Assembly: GCA_031289415.1 (NCBI GenBank)
Contig: JAITPN010000094.1
Coordinates: forward strand, 16,908 to 80,907
Direction of reading: 5' to 3'
Origin: Prevotellaceae bacterium
Lineage (GTDB): Bacteria > Bacteroidota > Bacteroidia > Bacteroidales > UBA932
Length of the DNA stretch: 64,000 nt
Part shown: in pieces, positions 15,886 to 25,608 of the stretch
Layout: every line of letters begins with the position of its first letter
Numbering within the stretch: the stretch's first letter is position 1
Program-made: the position numbers and the translations under genes
The notes under the pieces: model-generated
What the model was told of the DNA's origin: nothing
Databases searched by the model: none
Seen by the model: the letters and a program-made list of their open reading frames with translations, nothing else

Positions 15886-16085
15886 TACTGAGCCAGTTTT
15901 TTATCAATATATTGATTAAATACCTCCAAACTTACGGTTTCTTCTCCTTTGCGCGCTTCAATTTCGAGACTGTCTAAAAAATCTTCAAGCAATTCATTAT
16001 TTCCGTATTGCTTTAAATCCACACGAACATAACGGGGATTCCCTTTCAAATCATTGGTATATTTTATGCCGGTTATTTGTGCCAT
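15885..16085 (-). CDS. antitoxin of the RelE/ParE-type module
   Basis: A 66-residue acidic partner (MAQITGIKYTNDLKGNPRYV... EVFNQYIDKKLAQ) immediately before the toxin, as usual for type II modules. The first part is a strand-rich DNA-binding-like segment; the second (LLEDFLDSLEIEARKGEET) is a likely toxin-binding helix. It would neutralise the toxin and autoregulate the operon. I could not identify the antitoxin subfamily with confidence. Confidence 0.8.
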   Translation of the reverse strand: MAQITGIKYTNDLKGNPRYVRVDLKQYGNNELLEDFLDSLEIEARKGEETVSLEVFNQYIDKKLAQ

Positions 16086-16217
16086 GACGTTTGTTGATTG
16101 ATGATATAATATACAAAGGTAAGAAGTTTTTTTTTACAGCGCAAAAAAAATTTGTCAATTAAAAATTGAATCCGAATGAAATATATTGTATTCCAACGCT
16201 GTAGCTAATTCATAGCC

Positions 16218-16396
16218 CGCGTAGGGCGGTGCCCTACGCAAATGCGGACGCCCCGTTGGGGCTATCGGGGCAACGCCACACCGGCATTAAATTAGAGGCG
16301 AGGCACGGGCACGAGAGGGCAGATGAGAATTTGACGACAAATTTGCCTCCCATAGCCCTGAAAGGGCGCCCGCATTTGCGTAGGGCAACGCCCTAC
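16218..16396. repeat. palindromic intergenic element, second copy (right of the TA module)
   Basis: The direct arm (16218-16270: CGTAGGGCGGTGCCCTACG, AATGCGGACGCCCCGTTGGGG) and the inverted arm (16350-16396: ATAGCCCTGAAAGGGCGCCC, GCGTAGGGCAACGCCCTAC) frame an 80-bp centre. It has the same building blocks as the element at 15262-15580, in the same order, but with one direct unit instead of three. Confidence 0.85.
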
Positions 16397-16398
16397 AA

Positions 16399-16437
16399 CC
16401 CCCCCCCCAAAAAAAAAGTTATCAACACCCCCCCCCC
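16399..16437 (+). repeat. C10-A9-...-C10 mononucleotide tracts
   Basis: Ten C (16399-16408), nine A (16409-16417), a GTTATCAACA bridge and again ten C (16428-16437). Such tracts vary by strand slippage; they lie about 90-210 bp upstream of the promoters of the giant surface protein gene. The rest of 16438-16520 is AT-rich without a gene. Confidence 0.85.
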
Positions 16438-16522
16438 TACAAACACACAAATTGTTAATAACTAATACGAATTATCAACATCCTAAGAAGAACAAAAATT
16501 ACATATATATACATTTTATTTA

Positions 16523-16530
16523 TACCTTTG
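16523..16530 (+). promoter_or_regulatory. distal -7 box upstream of the giant protein gene
   Basis: TACCTTTG, a perfect box 319 nt before the ATG at 16849. If used, it gives a leader of more than 300 nt. Confidence 0.5.
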
Positions 16531-16644
16531 CACCGATTTTACAAATAAACAAGTACCAACAAATAAAATAGTTCCAATGAAAGTTGTGCATAACTTCTTC
16601 ATAACATTCTGTGCAAATCCTTGCGTCGTTAAGGAAAAACTGCG

Positions 16645-16652
16645 TATCTTTG
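16645..16652 (+). promoter_or_regulatory. proximal -7 box upstream of the giant protein gene
   Basis: TATCTTTG with TTG at 16621 near the -33 position. It lies 197 nt before the ATG, so the mRNA leader would still hold the hairpin at 16727. Confidence 0.55.
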
Positions 16653-16726
16653 CGCAGCCTCGCAGCTATAGTAGCATTTCCCTATTTTTCAAAAATTACA
16701 CACCCGCTGATTGCCTCACCCTTACA

Positions 16727-16758
16727 GGTGGGGGCGAAGTTTTCCTTTGCCCCCCACC
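16727..16758 (+). promoter_or_regulatory. strong GC hairpin in the 5' leader
   Basis: GGTGGGGGCGAAG pairs almost completely with CTTTGCCCCCCACC over a 5-nt loop. There is no T-run after it. It may stabilise the mRNA or act in attenuation. No gene is evident between it and the ATG at 16849. Confidence 0.5.
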
Positions 16759-16848
16759 CGCATAGCCTATCCCCCCTCCCACTCTGTCATATAAAAAAAC
16801 AACATACACTAAATAATCTACAACGTTTCACTAAAATTTTTTACTAAT

Positions 16849-19800
16849 ATGAGAACTACAACATGTATTAAAACCACACCCATGCGTACTGGAAACCGGT
16901 ACCTGAAAATTTTTAATTTAAAACAACTTCTTGTTGTTGCGCTATGTCTGCTCTTTGCAGGAATGAACACCGCACACGCGCAGTGTACGTACACTGGTAG
17001 CTACCCTGATGCTGGCTATGGTATCTTTAACCAAGGTACAGTTACCATTAGTGGTGGGCTTAAGTGCGTAGGTGGCGCGACCTCTGACATCAAGATAATT
17101 GTTAATATGCCGATAAGTTTATCATCATACGGATACTCCTGTGGTGGAGCTGTTATGACTTTATTAAATGGGAACAATATATTAATGAAAACTGAGTTAG
17201 ATAACATATTGGATATAACTGCTTCGGGCCCTGCATCCTTTACTTCTATTACTGACGGATGGCATATAAACCCCTCCTATCCTGATCTATGTGTGTCCGG
17301 CGCTACAGAAATATTTTTTAATCAGGTAGACCCTTCTAATAATCCTGGTGAAAATGAGGCTTGGTATACGTTTACCCCTTTGGGGTATACTGGCAGTGTG
17401 TATTACTACTTACGTGATGACGGAGACTATGGACAATGGAACAATCCAACCAATCCTATTAAGACCCACTATGAGCATATAAGATTTCCTATTTTTAAAA
17501 CCCTGGGGATTCCGGATATGGTTGCTTCTGCTACTACATTAACGTGTGGTCAGAATATACCTAATCTTAAATTACTGATTACATCCATAATTGCGACGAA
17601 AGGAATGTGTCAATTAATTGATGGTGTAAATACGAATCCTGTTACATTAAGTTGGAAAGCCAACGCCGCTATCGGATTGAGCGCAGGCTCTGTATCGCTC
17701 GGACATAACGCCTCGGGCTTCAACACTGCCAACCTGCCATCATTTACACCCACAGGCAGTTGCGCCGGTGAGACTGTTACCACCATTGAATGGTCGCTTT
17801 CAAACGGATGCTATAATAATAAGGTAGATATTACACAAGACATTACCGTAACTCAATGTACAGACTGTGCAGGCGACGCCACAGTGTCCAGCGATGAGGA
17901 AACAATATGTTCCGACGGCTCCTTTAGCCCCATCACCTTGGGCGTCGTAAGCGGCACCGGAACTCCTGACAGGTTTCAAATAACACTTTTCAAAGGCACG
18001 GACGTGCTTGCATCTTATTCCTCCATCACCGCAAACTCCGGCGCCGCTACATGGACACCACAAAAAAAAGCCTCCGTCTACGGCACAGGTGTTTATACAA
18101 TTACACCGTATAGGAACACTACGCCAGGCGCTGCCGACACCGTCACGCTCACCGTACGTCCGGCGCTCACCGCACCATCGTTTGCTCCCGCCACGTATTG
18201 CCACGACATAACAGTAGCGGCACAAACCTACACCCCTGCCGCAGGCACATCAGTCTCGTGGGCAGTAACCGCCGGTAGCGTCAACAACCTGGCTACAGGG
18301 GCAGGACCCGGCGTGCACCCCCAGTGGACAACCAACAACCCCGGCACGAGCGACCAAACCGGCACCGTTACGTACACATTAAAATACACCGACGGGCTTC
18401 CGAGCAGCTCCGGCGGCTGCTCGGTTACATCTACGCAGGGCATCACCGTACGCCCGCAACTCGTCGAGCCGACGCATGCTGCCGCCACCTATTGCCACAA
18501 CGAACGAGTGGATGCGCTACCGACCACCTACACCGTGCCGTCAGGCGCAACCCTCACGTGGATTGCCTCCGGCAACGTTGACGGACTGGGCACATCGGGC
18601 AACGGCGCACCCGCGTCGTTTACCTCCGCCAACACCACCACGGGCAACCAGAGCAGCACCATCACGTACACATTAAAATACTACAACAATATTCCCGCCC
18701 CCGACGGATGCCAGTCTACATTCACGCAAGTCATCACCGTGCAGCCGCTGTCTGCCTGCGTAACGGCGGAAGCCGTCGCCCCGGCGTCGCAAACAATATG
18801 CGCCGACGCGAACTTTTCCGCGATCACGTTTACGTCAACGCCCGCGACCATTGCGCCGAGCGCCATTGAATATGTCGTTGAATATGTCTCAGGCGGCACG
18901 AATGTAGTCTCCAATGCGCCTGCCACCATTACCCCCGGCACCGCTACATGGACTCCGGCAAAATCCGGCGCCACCGGCACCGGCACCTACAAGATTACAC
19001 CGTATAACGGAGGTGTAGCCAGCGGCGTCCAAGGCACCGACGCCACCTTCACGCTCACCGTACTTCCGCAACTGACAGGAACGCTCGACAACATCACCGC
19101 TTGCCACAACGCAACCGTTACGCCGATCACCGGCTTTACCATCCCTGCCGGCGCAGCGCTCTCATGGACGGTGGCTGGCGACAACGTCGGCATGTCGTCA
19201 GGGTCAGGCACAGATGCCTATTCGTTTACCACAGTCAACACCTCGGCGGTAGATAAAAATACGACCGTAACCTACACGTTGAAATACGATTCGGAACCCG
19301 CATGTGCACACACGTTTACGCAAATCATCACCGTACGTCCGCAACTCACCGGCGCGCTCACGGCAAAAACATATTGCCCCGGCGACATCGCTACGCCGGC
19401 AGCTGAATTTGCACTACCGACAGGCACCGAAATCTCGTGGACTGCCGCAAACTACGCCAACGTCGGGCTGACGACGGCTTTGGGTAGCGGAAAACCCTCG
19501 TTTGCCGCTTCGTACACCGCACCGGGAACCGCCACCATCACATATACGTTAAAATACACGACGAGTCCTCCCTGCGAAACTACGTTCACGCAGGACATCA
19601 CCGTACGTCCGACACTCACCGGCACCCTCGCGGCGGCAACCTATTGCCACAACGCTACGGTAGAACCGGCATCAGCCTTGAACATACAGCCAGGCACAAA
19701 CCTCTCATGGACTGCCAACGGCAACGTGGACGGGCTGAGCGGCGGATCGGGCAGCGGAAAACCCGTGTTTATTACGAACAACACCGGCGGAACAAACCAG

Positions 19801-22800
19801 ACAGCCACCATCACCTATACATTACAGTACGACAATGAGCCTAATTGCCCTGCCACCTTCACGCAGAGCGTTACCGTGCGCCCGCAGCTCACCGGAGCGC
19901 TCCCTGACGTAACCTATTGCCACGGCGAACAGGCTACGCCGGCAGCTGACTTTAATGTAGAAACAGGCACCGAACTGTCGTGGACTGCCGCCGGCTACAA
20001 CAACATTGGGCTGACGGATTCGGGAACCGGCAAGCCTTTGTTTACCACCAGTAATACCACTACGGCATACCAGTCAGGCACCATCACGTACACATTAAAA
20101 TACACGACATCGCCTGAGTGTTCGGCTACGTTCACGCAGGTAGTTACCGTGCGTCCGCAACCGACCATAGCTAACTCCGCCGCGACATATTGCCACGACG
20201 AGAACGTATCGGCGGTAAATCTGCTGGCGCTGTTGCCCGCAGCTTTACAGGCGGACATGAAAGTGGAATGGGCGGCTACCGGCAGCAACATAGGATTGAC
20301 GCCGGCGTCGGGAATAAACGTCATACCCTCATTCATCACCGACAACACCTCGCAGGCTGCGCTCACCGCCACCATCACTGGTACGATAAGCTACAAGGAT
20401 GCGCCGGAATGTGCCGCTGCCACCTTCACGCAAACCATCACCGTACGTCCGCAAATAGCCACCTTGAACGACGTAGTCGCGCTGGATGCAAAACTCCGCG
20501 ATACTATCTTCTGCCACGACGAAACCGTAGCAACGGTTAGCTTAGCGTCGCTGGATGCCTCCCTTGCCATTACATGGGCAAACAACAATACCTCTATCGG
20601 GCTGGGCGCATCGGGCAGCACGTCGGTACCCCAGTGGACAGCCGCCAACCTCTCGCAGGCGGACAAAACAGGTATCCTGACCTACACGGTGAAATATACG
20701 GCGGCGCCCGAATGTACACATACATTCACGCAAAACGTCACCGTACACCCGCGAATCTCCACCCTGGACGACGTGGTGGCGCTGGATGCAAAACTCCGCG
20801 ATACCATCTTCTGCCATGGCGAAACCGTGGCGCCGATAAATCTTATGCCGCTGCCCGACAACATCTCCGTATCATGGGTGAAGACCGACGGCGGAAATAT
20901 CGGAACCATACCGTTCTCCGGCGGTGCACAGGTGCCCGCGTGGGTAACTGAGAACACCTCGAACGGCGCCAAAACAATTACCCTGACCTACACGGTGAAA
21001 TACGATGCTAACCCCGAATGTACCTATACGTTCGAGCAAAACATCACCGTACGTCCGCAAATAGCCGTCCTGGATGCTGTGATAGCGCTGGATGCCGCGC
21101 TTGCCGACACGATCTTCTGCCACGGCGAAACAGTAGCTGCCATAGACCTGCATGCGATAACCTCGCTGTCGGCAGACTTTGAGGTTACGTGGGTAAATCC
21201 GAACACATCCACCGGATTGACCGCCGCAGGGACAAACACCGTACCCGGATATATCGCCTACAACAAGGGCGCGATGAACAATACATCAAGCATTACCTAC
21301 ACGGTGAGTTACAGTACCGCACCTGCATGCCGGTTCGACTTTACGCAAAACATCACGGTGCTTCCGGCGCTGGACAGCCTGCTGAAGATGGCTGACGTTA
21401 CCTACCGCAACGGCGACTTTGTGCAGAACATACACCTGAACTCCTTAGTGCCCGACAATGTAACCGTGGACTGGACGAACTCGAACACGGATATCGGACT
21501 GGACGCCGCAGGATCAGGATTTATACCGTCATACATAGCCATCAACACCGGACACGTAGATGTGAAAGCTGTGATAACCTACACCCTGCGGTACGCATCG
21601 TACCCCAATACGGTGTGCCAGGCTTTAGACAGCAACACCATCACGGTAACCCCGTACACGATAGGCGACCTCGACCTCGCGGTAACGCCCGTAGAATCGC
21701 AAACAATATGTTACGACGACGACTTTGACGACATCACCCTCAATGCCGTACATGCCCACGGATTGATTCCGGCAGGCGACACGGTTACCTATATCGTTGA
21801 ATTTGTAGATGGCGTAAATATCTTAGACCTTAGCGTACCCCTGAATGCCGATACGTCTATCTACCCCAACCCCGTACAGTGGACGCCGACAGTCATTAGC
21901 GGCGCAGCGGGAAAAGGTATATACCGCATAACGCCGAGATGGGACAACAACGAAGGATTATCGGTAATCTTCACGCTTGAAAAACGGCCTGAACTGGTAG
22001 CATCCGACATACATACAGATACTTTGACCGTATCCAACGGAGACCATGTGCCTGCCTACACGTTTACAGGAACGAATATTCCCGCAGGCGCATCTATAGT
22101 ATGGGCGCTGAAATCGGGCGACAACGTGGGCGCGGTAGCATCGGGGGTAAATATTATCCCTGCATTTACCGCCGTGAATACCACGCCCGACACGACGGAA
22201 GCCAAATACTACGTATGGTTGGATCTGAACGGATGTACCAGCGACAGCGCAGAATTTATCATCCGGGTAGCCCCGCGCACCATCAGCGACATCGACCTCT
22301 CGGTGCTGCCCGTAGCGTCGGATACAATATGCGAAGGCAGCGCCTTTAGCGCAATGACCTTCACTGCCAAACATGCCCAGGGGTTGATAAAGGACGGCGA
22401 CAAAATTACCTATAAGGTAGAATTTGTAAGCGGCGACAATGTGCTCGACCTGACAAATAACGTCGCTTCGGCAACCGTAACCGGCGGCGTAACAAGCGCC
22501 ACATGGACGCCTGCAACATCCGGCATAACCGGCATAGGTACCTACCGGGTAACCCCGCGCTGGAACAACAACGAAGGACTGGCGACTCTCTTCACCCTCG
22601 AAGTACTGCCCGCGCTGAGCGGCATGCTGGGCATTGCCGACGCGACCTACCGCAACGGCGACTTTGTGCCCGACGTAGACCTGCAGGCTTTAGTGCCCGC
22701 CGGCATAGCGGTAAGCTGGACTAACTCAGGCGACGCCATCGGATTGCCGGCAGCCGGCACAGGACGGGTACCGTCGTTCGTAGCGTTAAACCCCACAACG

Positions 22801-25524
22801 GCGGATTATAAGGCGGAACTGATATATACGGTAAGCTATACGGGTGGCGCATGTGCCGCAGCCGATACGAGCATCATCACGGTAACCCCGCGGACAAATC
22901 TTGATCTGGACTTGTACATGAAGCCCGTAACGGCGCTCACCATCTGCAATACGGACGATACCACAGGCTTCGGCGAGGTGAAACTACAAGCGTTGCGCAC
23001 CGTAGGCGTACCTCCGCAATTTACTGCAGGCGACAGCGTCGCATACATTATTGAATTTGTGGACGGCGTAGATATTCTGGATTGGACAACCACCGCCGGA
23101 AATACAAAATCCATCAAGCTGACCTCGTTAGACGCATCCGTCTTCTGGACGCCGTCAATAGGCAAAGACGCCGACGGTAACCTGCTCACAGGAAAAGGCA
23201 CGTATCGCGTAACGCCGCGCTGGAACAACAACCAGGGCATAGCCGTACGCTTTACGCTGGAACACTTGCCGGGCGTGAACGCATCGGACATTAACGTACA
23301 ATCTAGGGAATATGCCAACGGCGACCAGGTGCCTGAATATACATTTACAGGCGCGAATATACCGGAATGCGCGTCGATCGTGTGGGCTTGGGTAGCGGGA
23401 GACCGCGTAGGCTCCGACACCGCAGGCGTGAGCCGCATACCCGCATTCCTCGCCACAAACACCGGAAGCGATACCATCACTGCCGTGTACAAGGCATGGC
23501 TCGAGATAGGAATCTGCGAAAGCGCCGACAGCGTATCCTTTACGATTAGCGTAGCGCCACGCACGGTGGATAATACGGACTTGTCCGTAACGCCGGTAGA
23601 AAGCCAAACCGTGTGCTACAACGGAACGTTCGCCGATATTAAACTTACGGCTAACTACCGCTTTAACGCAGGATTTAACGACTCGACAGCGTTCCGGTGG
23701 GATTTAATCGCAGGAACAGACATCCTGGGCTTGGGCACTACTGGACTGCTTGCCGACAATGACAATATAAGTACGTGGGATTTGAGCAGCGCTGCCGGCG
23801 TAACAGGCTCGGCGACCTACCGCGTGGTGCCGATATGGCACAACTACCAGGGATTGTCAACCGTGTTCACCCTGACGCGATTGCCCGAACCCATAGTAGA
23901 TACGGTAAGCGACATCGTAGTCTGCAACAACAGCGAACTGCCGGCAATACACTTCACGGGAACCTCCGGCACGAAGTTCAAATGGACGCTGGTAGATAAC
24001 ACCGACACACCCATTACCTCCGACTTGGGCATCGCAAGCAGCGGCGAAGACGCCATTTACCTCCCGCGCTTAGTGAACGGGTCTTCGGTTACGATAACCG
24101 AATACATTAAGATTACGCCGGTAGTTACGGTGGATACGCTGGTGTGCGAAGGCGCTCCTACGAAGTTCGGCATCACCGTGCTGCCGACACCCTCGGTAGT
24201 GCAGCAACCCAACGTGCTTGCCGGAGTAGGTACGCAAGTAAGCGACATTACATTCACCGGCACGGCGACAAAGTTCCGCTGGGTGATCGGGTCGGCAACC
24301 ATATTTGCCAACCCCGCAACGCCGACTATAGGTAATGATGTAATTCCGGCATTCATCACGGAAAACATCAGCGTAGATTTGGTTACGAGTCCGGTTACGG
24401 TAACCCCGATATACAGCGCCAACGGATTGACCTGCGAAGGAGAAACGATGACGTTCTACATTATGGTTACGCCCGCATTCCTCATCAAGCCGCTGGAAGA
24501 CATCCGCGTATGCGAAGACGAGAAAACAGCGCAAATCGTGGTGGACGGGCTCCCGTCGAATGACAGGTACTCTATCGACTGGACTTGCAGCAACCCGCTG
24601 GTTGGCTTGACGGCAGCTGGAAGCAGCCTGCGCAGCGTGCCGGGATTGAATCCTGCAACGATAGACCCTGCGAAACTCAGCGAACTGACTACAGCTACGG
24701 TGGAAGTAACACCGAAACTGACCTACGGAACGCCATTCTTTGGAATACCCGTATCGTTCACCATCACGGTAGTGCCGAAAGTACGACTGAACCCGACGTA
24801 CGGGGAATCCGACGCACCGTGGCATCTTGAATACTGCGAAGGCACGTCCACAGGCAATGACCTGACCGTAGTGGCTACAGGATACAACCTCTCCTACCAA
24901 TGGTATAAAGACGGCGTAATAGTGCCCGGAGCCGATAAGGCAACCTACACGATAGGCGCCATAGAGACCCAGCACATAGGACGCTACCACGTGGTGGTTA
25001 CCGGAGAATGTGGCAGTCAGAAGTCATCTTTCTATGATGTACTGATAAAACCCGAAGTCATCTTCCAACGATGGAACGACCTGCTGGTTGTGGATACCAA
25101 GGTGAACACCAACGGCGGATACAAATTCTCCAACATTCAATGGTACAAGAACGGCATCTCGTTAGGCGAAGACCTTACGTACTACTATGAAGCCGGAGGA
25201 TTGGACGTAAACGCAAGCTACCACATTGTGGCTGAAACACAGTACGGCACGTTCATATCATGCGAGTTCCGTCCGGAAATCGTGGCGAAAGAAGGTATCA
25301 TGGTGTATCCGAACCCGGTGAAAGTAAGCAACAAAGTAACGATTGAAGGCGCGGCTACAGCGCGGAGCATCCGTCTGTACACCATCACAGGGGACTACAT
25401 ATCCAGTGTAACGCCTGAGGTGGACGCGAAAGTCCGTATGCCGAATATTCCGGGAATCTATTTGATTCAGATTACGCTGAATAACGCGCAAACGAAAACT
25501 TTTACCATAATTGTTGTACAATAA
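16849..25524 (+). CDS. giant modular surface/secreted protein with T9SS sorting domain
   Basis: A 2891-residue protein. The signal peptide (about residues 20-45, LLVVALCLLFAGMNTAHA|Q) would fit a start at M12 (16882) as well as at 16849. A unique N-terminal part (46-340) is followed by a long series of Ig/PKD-like modules of ~80-110 residues. The first series carries the recurring motif TYCHGExV, then LSWTAAG, GKPxFTTxNT, TITYTLKY and TFTQxITVRPQ; the later series has VTPVESQTICY, FVDGVNILDL and YRITPRWNNNEG. An Ig-like module (LSYQWYKDGVIVPGADKATY) precedes the C-terminal type A T9SS sorting domain (VYPNPVKVSNKVTIEG ... GIYLIQITL, about 2815-2891). The protein is probably an adhesin or matrix protein displayed or released through T9SS. 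The next gene encodes an OmpA-family protein and may be its partner. Confidence 0.9.
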   Translation: MRTTTCIKTTPMRTGNRYLKIFNLKQLLVVALCLLFAGMNTAHAQCTYTGSYPDAGYGIFNQGTVTISGGLKCVGGATSDIKIIVNMPISLSSYGYSCGGAVMTLLNGNNILMKTELDNILDITASGPASFTSITDGWHINPSYPDLCVSGATEIFFNQVDPSNNPGENEAWYTFTPLGYTGSVYYYLRDDGDYGQWNNPTNPIKTHYEHIRFPIFKTLGIPDMVASATTLTCGQNIPNLKLLITSIIATKGMCQLIDGVNTNPVTLSWKANAAIGLSAGSVSLGHNASGFNTANLPSFTPTGSCAGETVTTIEWSLSNGCYNNKVDITQDITVTQCTDCAGDATVSSDEETICSDGSFSPITLGVVSGTGTPDRFQITLFKGTDVLASYSSITANSGAATWTPQKKASVYGTGVYTITPYRNTTPGAADTVTLTVRPALTAPSFAPATYCHDITVAAQTYTPAAGTSVSWAVTAGSVNNLATGAGPGVHPQWTTNNPGTSDQTGTVTYTLKYTDGLPSSSGGCSVTSTQGITVRPQLVEPTHAAATYCHNERVDALPTTYTVPSGATLTWIASGNVDGLGTSGNGAPASFTSANTTTGNQSSTITYTLKYYNNIPAPDGCQSTFTQVITVQPLSACVTAEAVAPASQTICADANFSAITFTSTPATIAPSAIEYVVEYVSGGTNVVSNAPATITPGTATWTPAKSGATGTGTYKITPYNGGVASGVQGTDATFTLTVLPQLTGTLDNITACHNATVTPITGFTIPAGAALSWTVAGDNVGMSSGSGTDAYSFTTVNTSAVDKNTTVTYTLKYDSEPACAHTFTQIITVRPQLTGALTAKTYCPGDIATPAAEFALPTGTEISWTAANYANVGLTTALGSGKPSFAASYTAPGTATITYTLKYTTSPPCETTFTQDITVRPTLTGTLAAATYCHNATVEPASALNIQPGTNLSWTANGNVDGLSGGSGSGKPVFITNNTGGTNQTATITYTLQYDNEPNCPATFTQSVTVRPQLTGALPDVTYCHGEQATPAADFNVETGTELSWTAAGYNNIGLTDSGTGKPLFTTSNTTTAYQSGTITYTLKYTTSPECSATFTQVVTVRPQPTIANSAATYCHDENVSAVNLLALLPAALQADMKVEWAATGSNIGLTPASGINVIPSFITDNTSQAALTATITGTISYKDAPECAAATFTQTITVRPQIATLNDVVALDAKLRDTIFCHDETVATVSLASLDASLAITWANNNTSIGLGASGSTSVPQWTAANLSQADKTGILTYTVKYTAAPECTHTFTQNVTVHPRISTLDDVVALDAKLRDTIFCHGETVAPINLMPLPDNISVSWVKTDGGNIGTIPFSGGAQVPAWVTENTSNGAKTITLTYTVKYDANPECTYTFEQNITVRPQIAVLDAVIALDAALADTIFCHGETVAAIDLHAITSLSADFEVTWVNPNTSTGLTAAGTNTVPGYIAYNKGAMNNTSSITYTVSYSTAPACRFDFTQNITVLPALDSLLKMADVTYRNGDFVQNIHLNSLVPDNVTVDWTNSNTDIGLDAAGSGFIPSYIAINTGHVDVKAVITYTLRYASYPNTVCQALDSNTITVTPYTIGDLDLAVTPVESQTICYDDDFDDITLNAVHAHGLIPAGDTVTYIVEFVDGVNILDLSVPLNADTSIYPNPVQWTPTVISGAAGKGIYRITPRWDNNEGLSVIFTLEKRPELVASDIHTDTLTVSNGDHVPAYTFTGTNIPAGASIVWALKSGDNVGAVASGVNIIPAFTAVNTTPDTTEAKYYVWLDLNGCTSDSAEFIIRVAPRTISDIDLSVLPVASDTICEGSAFSAMTFTAKHAQGLIKDGDKITYKVEFVSGDNVLDLTNNVASATVTGGVTSATWTPATSGITGIGTYRVTPRWNNNEGLATLFTLEVLPALSGMLGIADATYRNGDFVPDVDLQALVPAGIAVSWTNSGDAIGLPAAGTGRVPSFVALNPTTADYKAELIYTVSYTGGACAAADTSIITVTPRTNLDLDLYMKPVTALTICNTDDTTGFGEVKLQALRTVGVPPQFTAGDSVAYIIEFVDGVDILDWTTTAGNTKSIKLTSLDASVFWTPSIGKDADGNLLTGKGTYRVTPRWNNNQGIAVRFTLEHLPGVNASDINVQSREYANGDQVPEYTFTGANIPECASIVWAWVAGDRVGSDTAGVSRIPAFLATNTGSDTITAVYKAWLEIGICESADSVSFTISVAPRTVDNTDLSVTPVESQTVCYNGTFADIKLTANYRFNAGFNDSTAFRWDLIAGTDILGLGTTGLLADNDNISTWDLSSAAGVTGSATYRVVPIWHNYQGLSTVFTLTRLPEPIVDTVSDIVVCNNSELPAIHFTGTSGTKFKWTLVDNTDTPITSDLGIASSGEDAIYLPRLVNGSSVTITEYIKITPVVTVDTLVCEGAPTKFGITVLPTPSVVQQPNVLAGVGTQVSDITFTGTATKFRWVIGSATIFANPATPTIGNDVIPAFITENISVDLVTSPVTVTPIYSANGLTCEGETMTFYIMVTPAFLIKPLEDIRVCEDEKTAQIVVDGLPSNDRYSIDWTCSNPLVGLTAAGSSLRSVPGLNPATIDPAKLSELTTATVEVTPKLTYGTPFFGIPVSFTITVVPKVRLNPTYGESDAPWHLEYCEGTSTGNDLTVVATGYNLSYQWYKDGVIVPGADKATYTIGAIETQHIGRYHVVVTGECGSQKSSFYDVLIKPEVIFQRWNDLLVVDTKVNTNGGYKFSNIQWYKNGISLGEDLTYYYEAGGLDVNASYHIVAETQYGTFISCEFRPEIVAKEGIMVYPNPVKVSNKVTIEGAATARSIRLYTITGDYISSVTPEVDAKVRMPNIPGIYLIQITLNNAQTKTFTIIVVQ

Positions 25525-25608
25525 ATAATAAATTACTCCGTGAGGCGGATGCCGGAAAGCATCCGCCGGACGCGGACTATAGAAAAACAAAATTAAAAAT
25601 TATCAGAT

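Noticed and set aside
16420..16481. Replication origin from two TTATCAACA (DnaA-box-like) sites
   Set aside because: Only two imperfect boxes, no dnaA or dnaN nearby and no cluster; a third single box at 57992 shows they occur by chance.
18324..24990. Long antisense ORFs inside the giant gene
   Set aside because: Shadows of the repetitive GC-rich coding sequence; no promoters or protein features.
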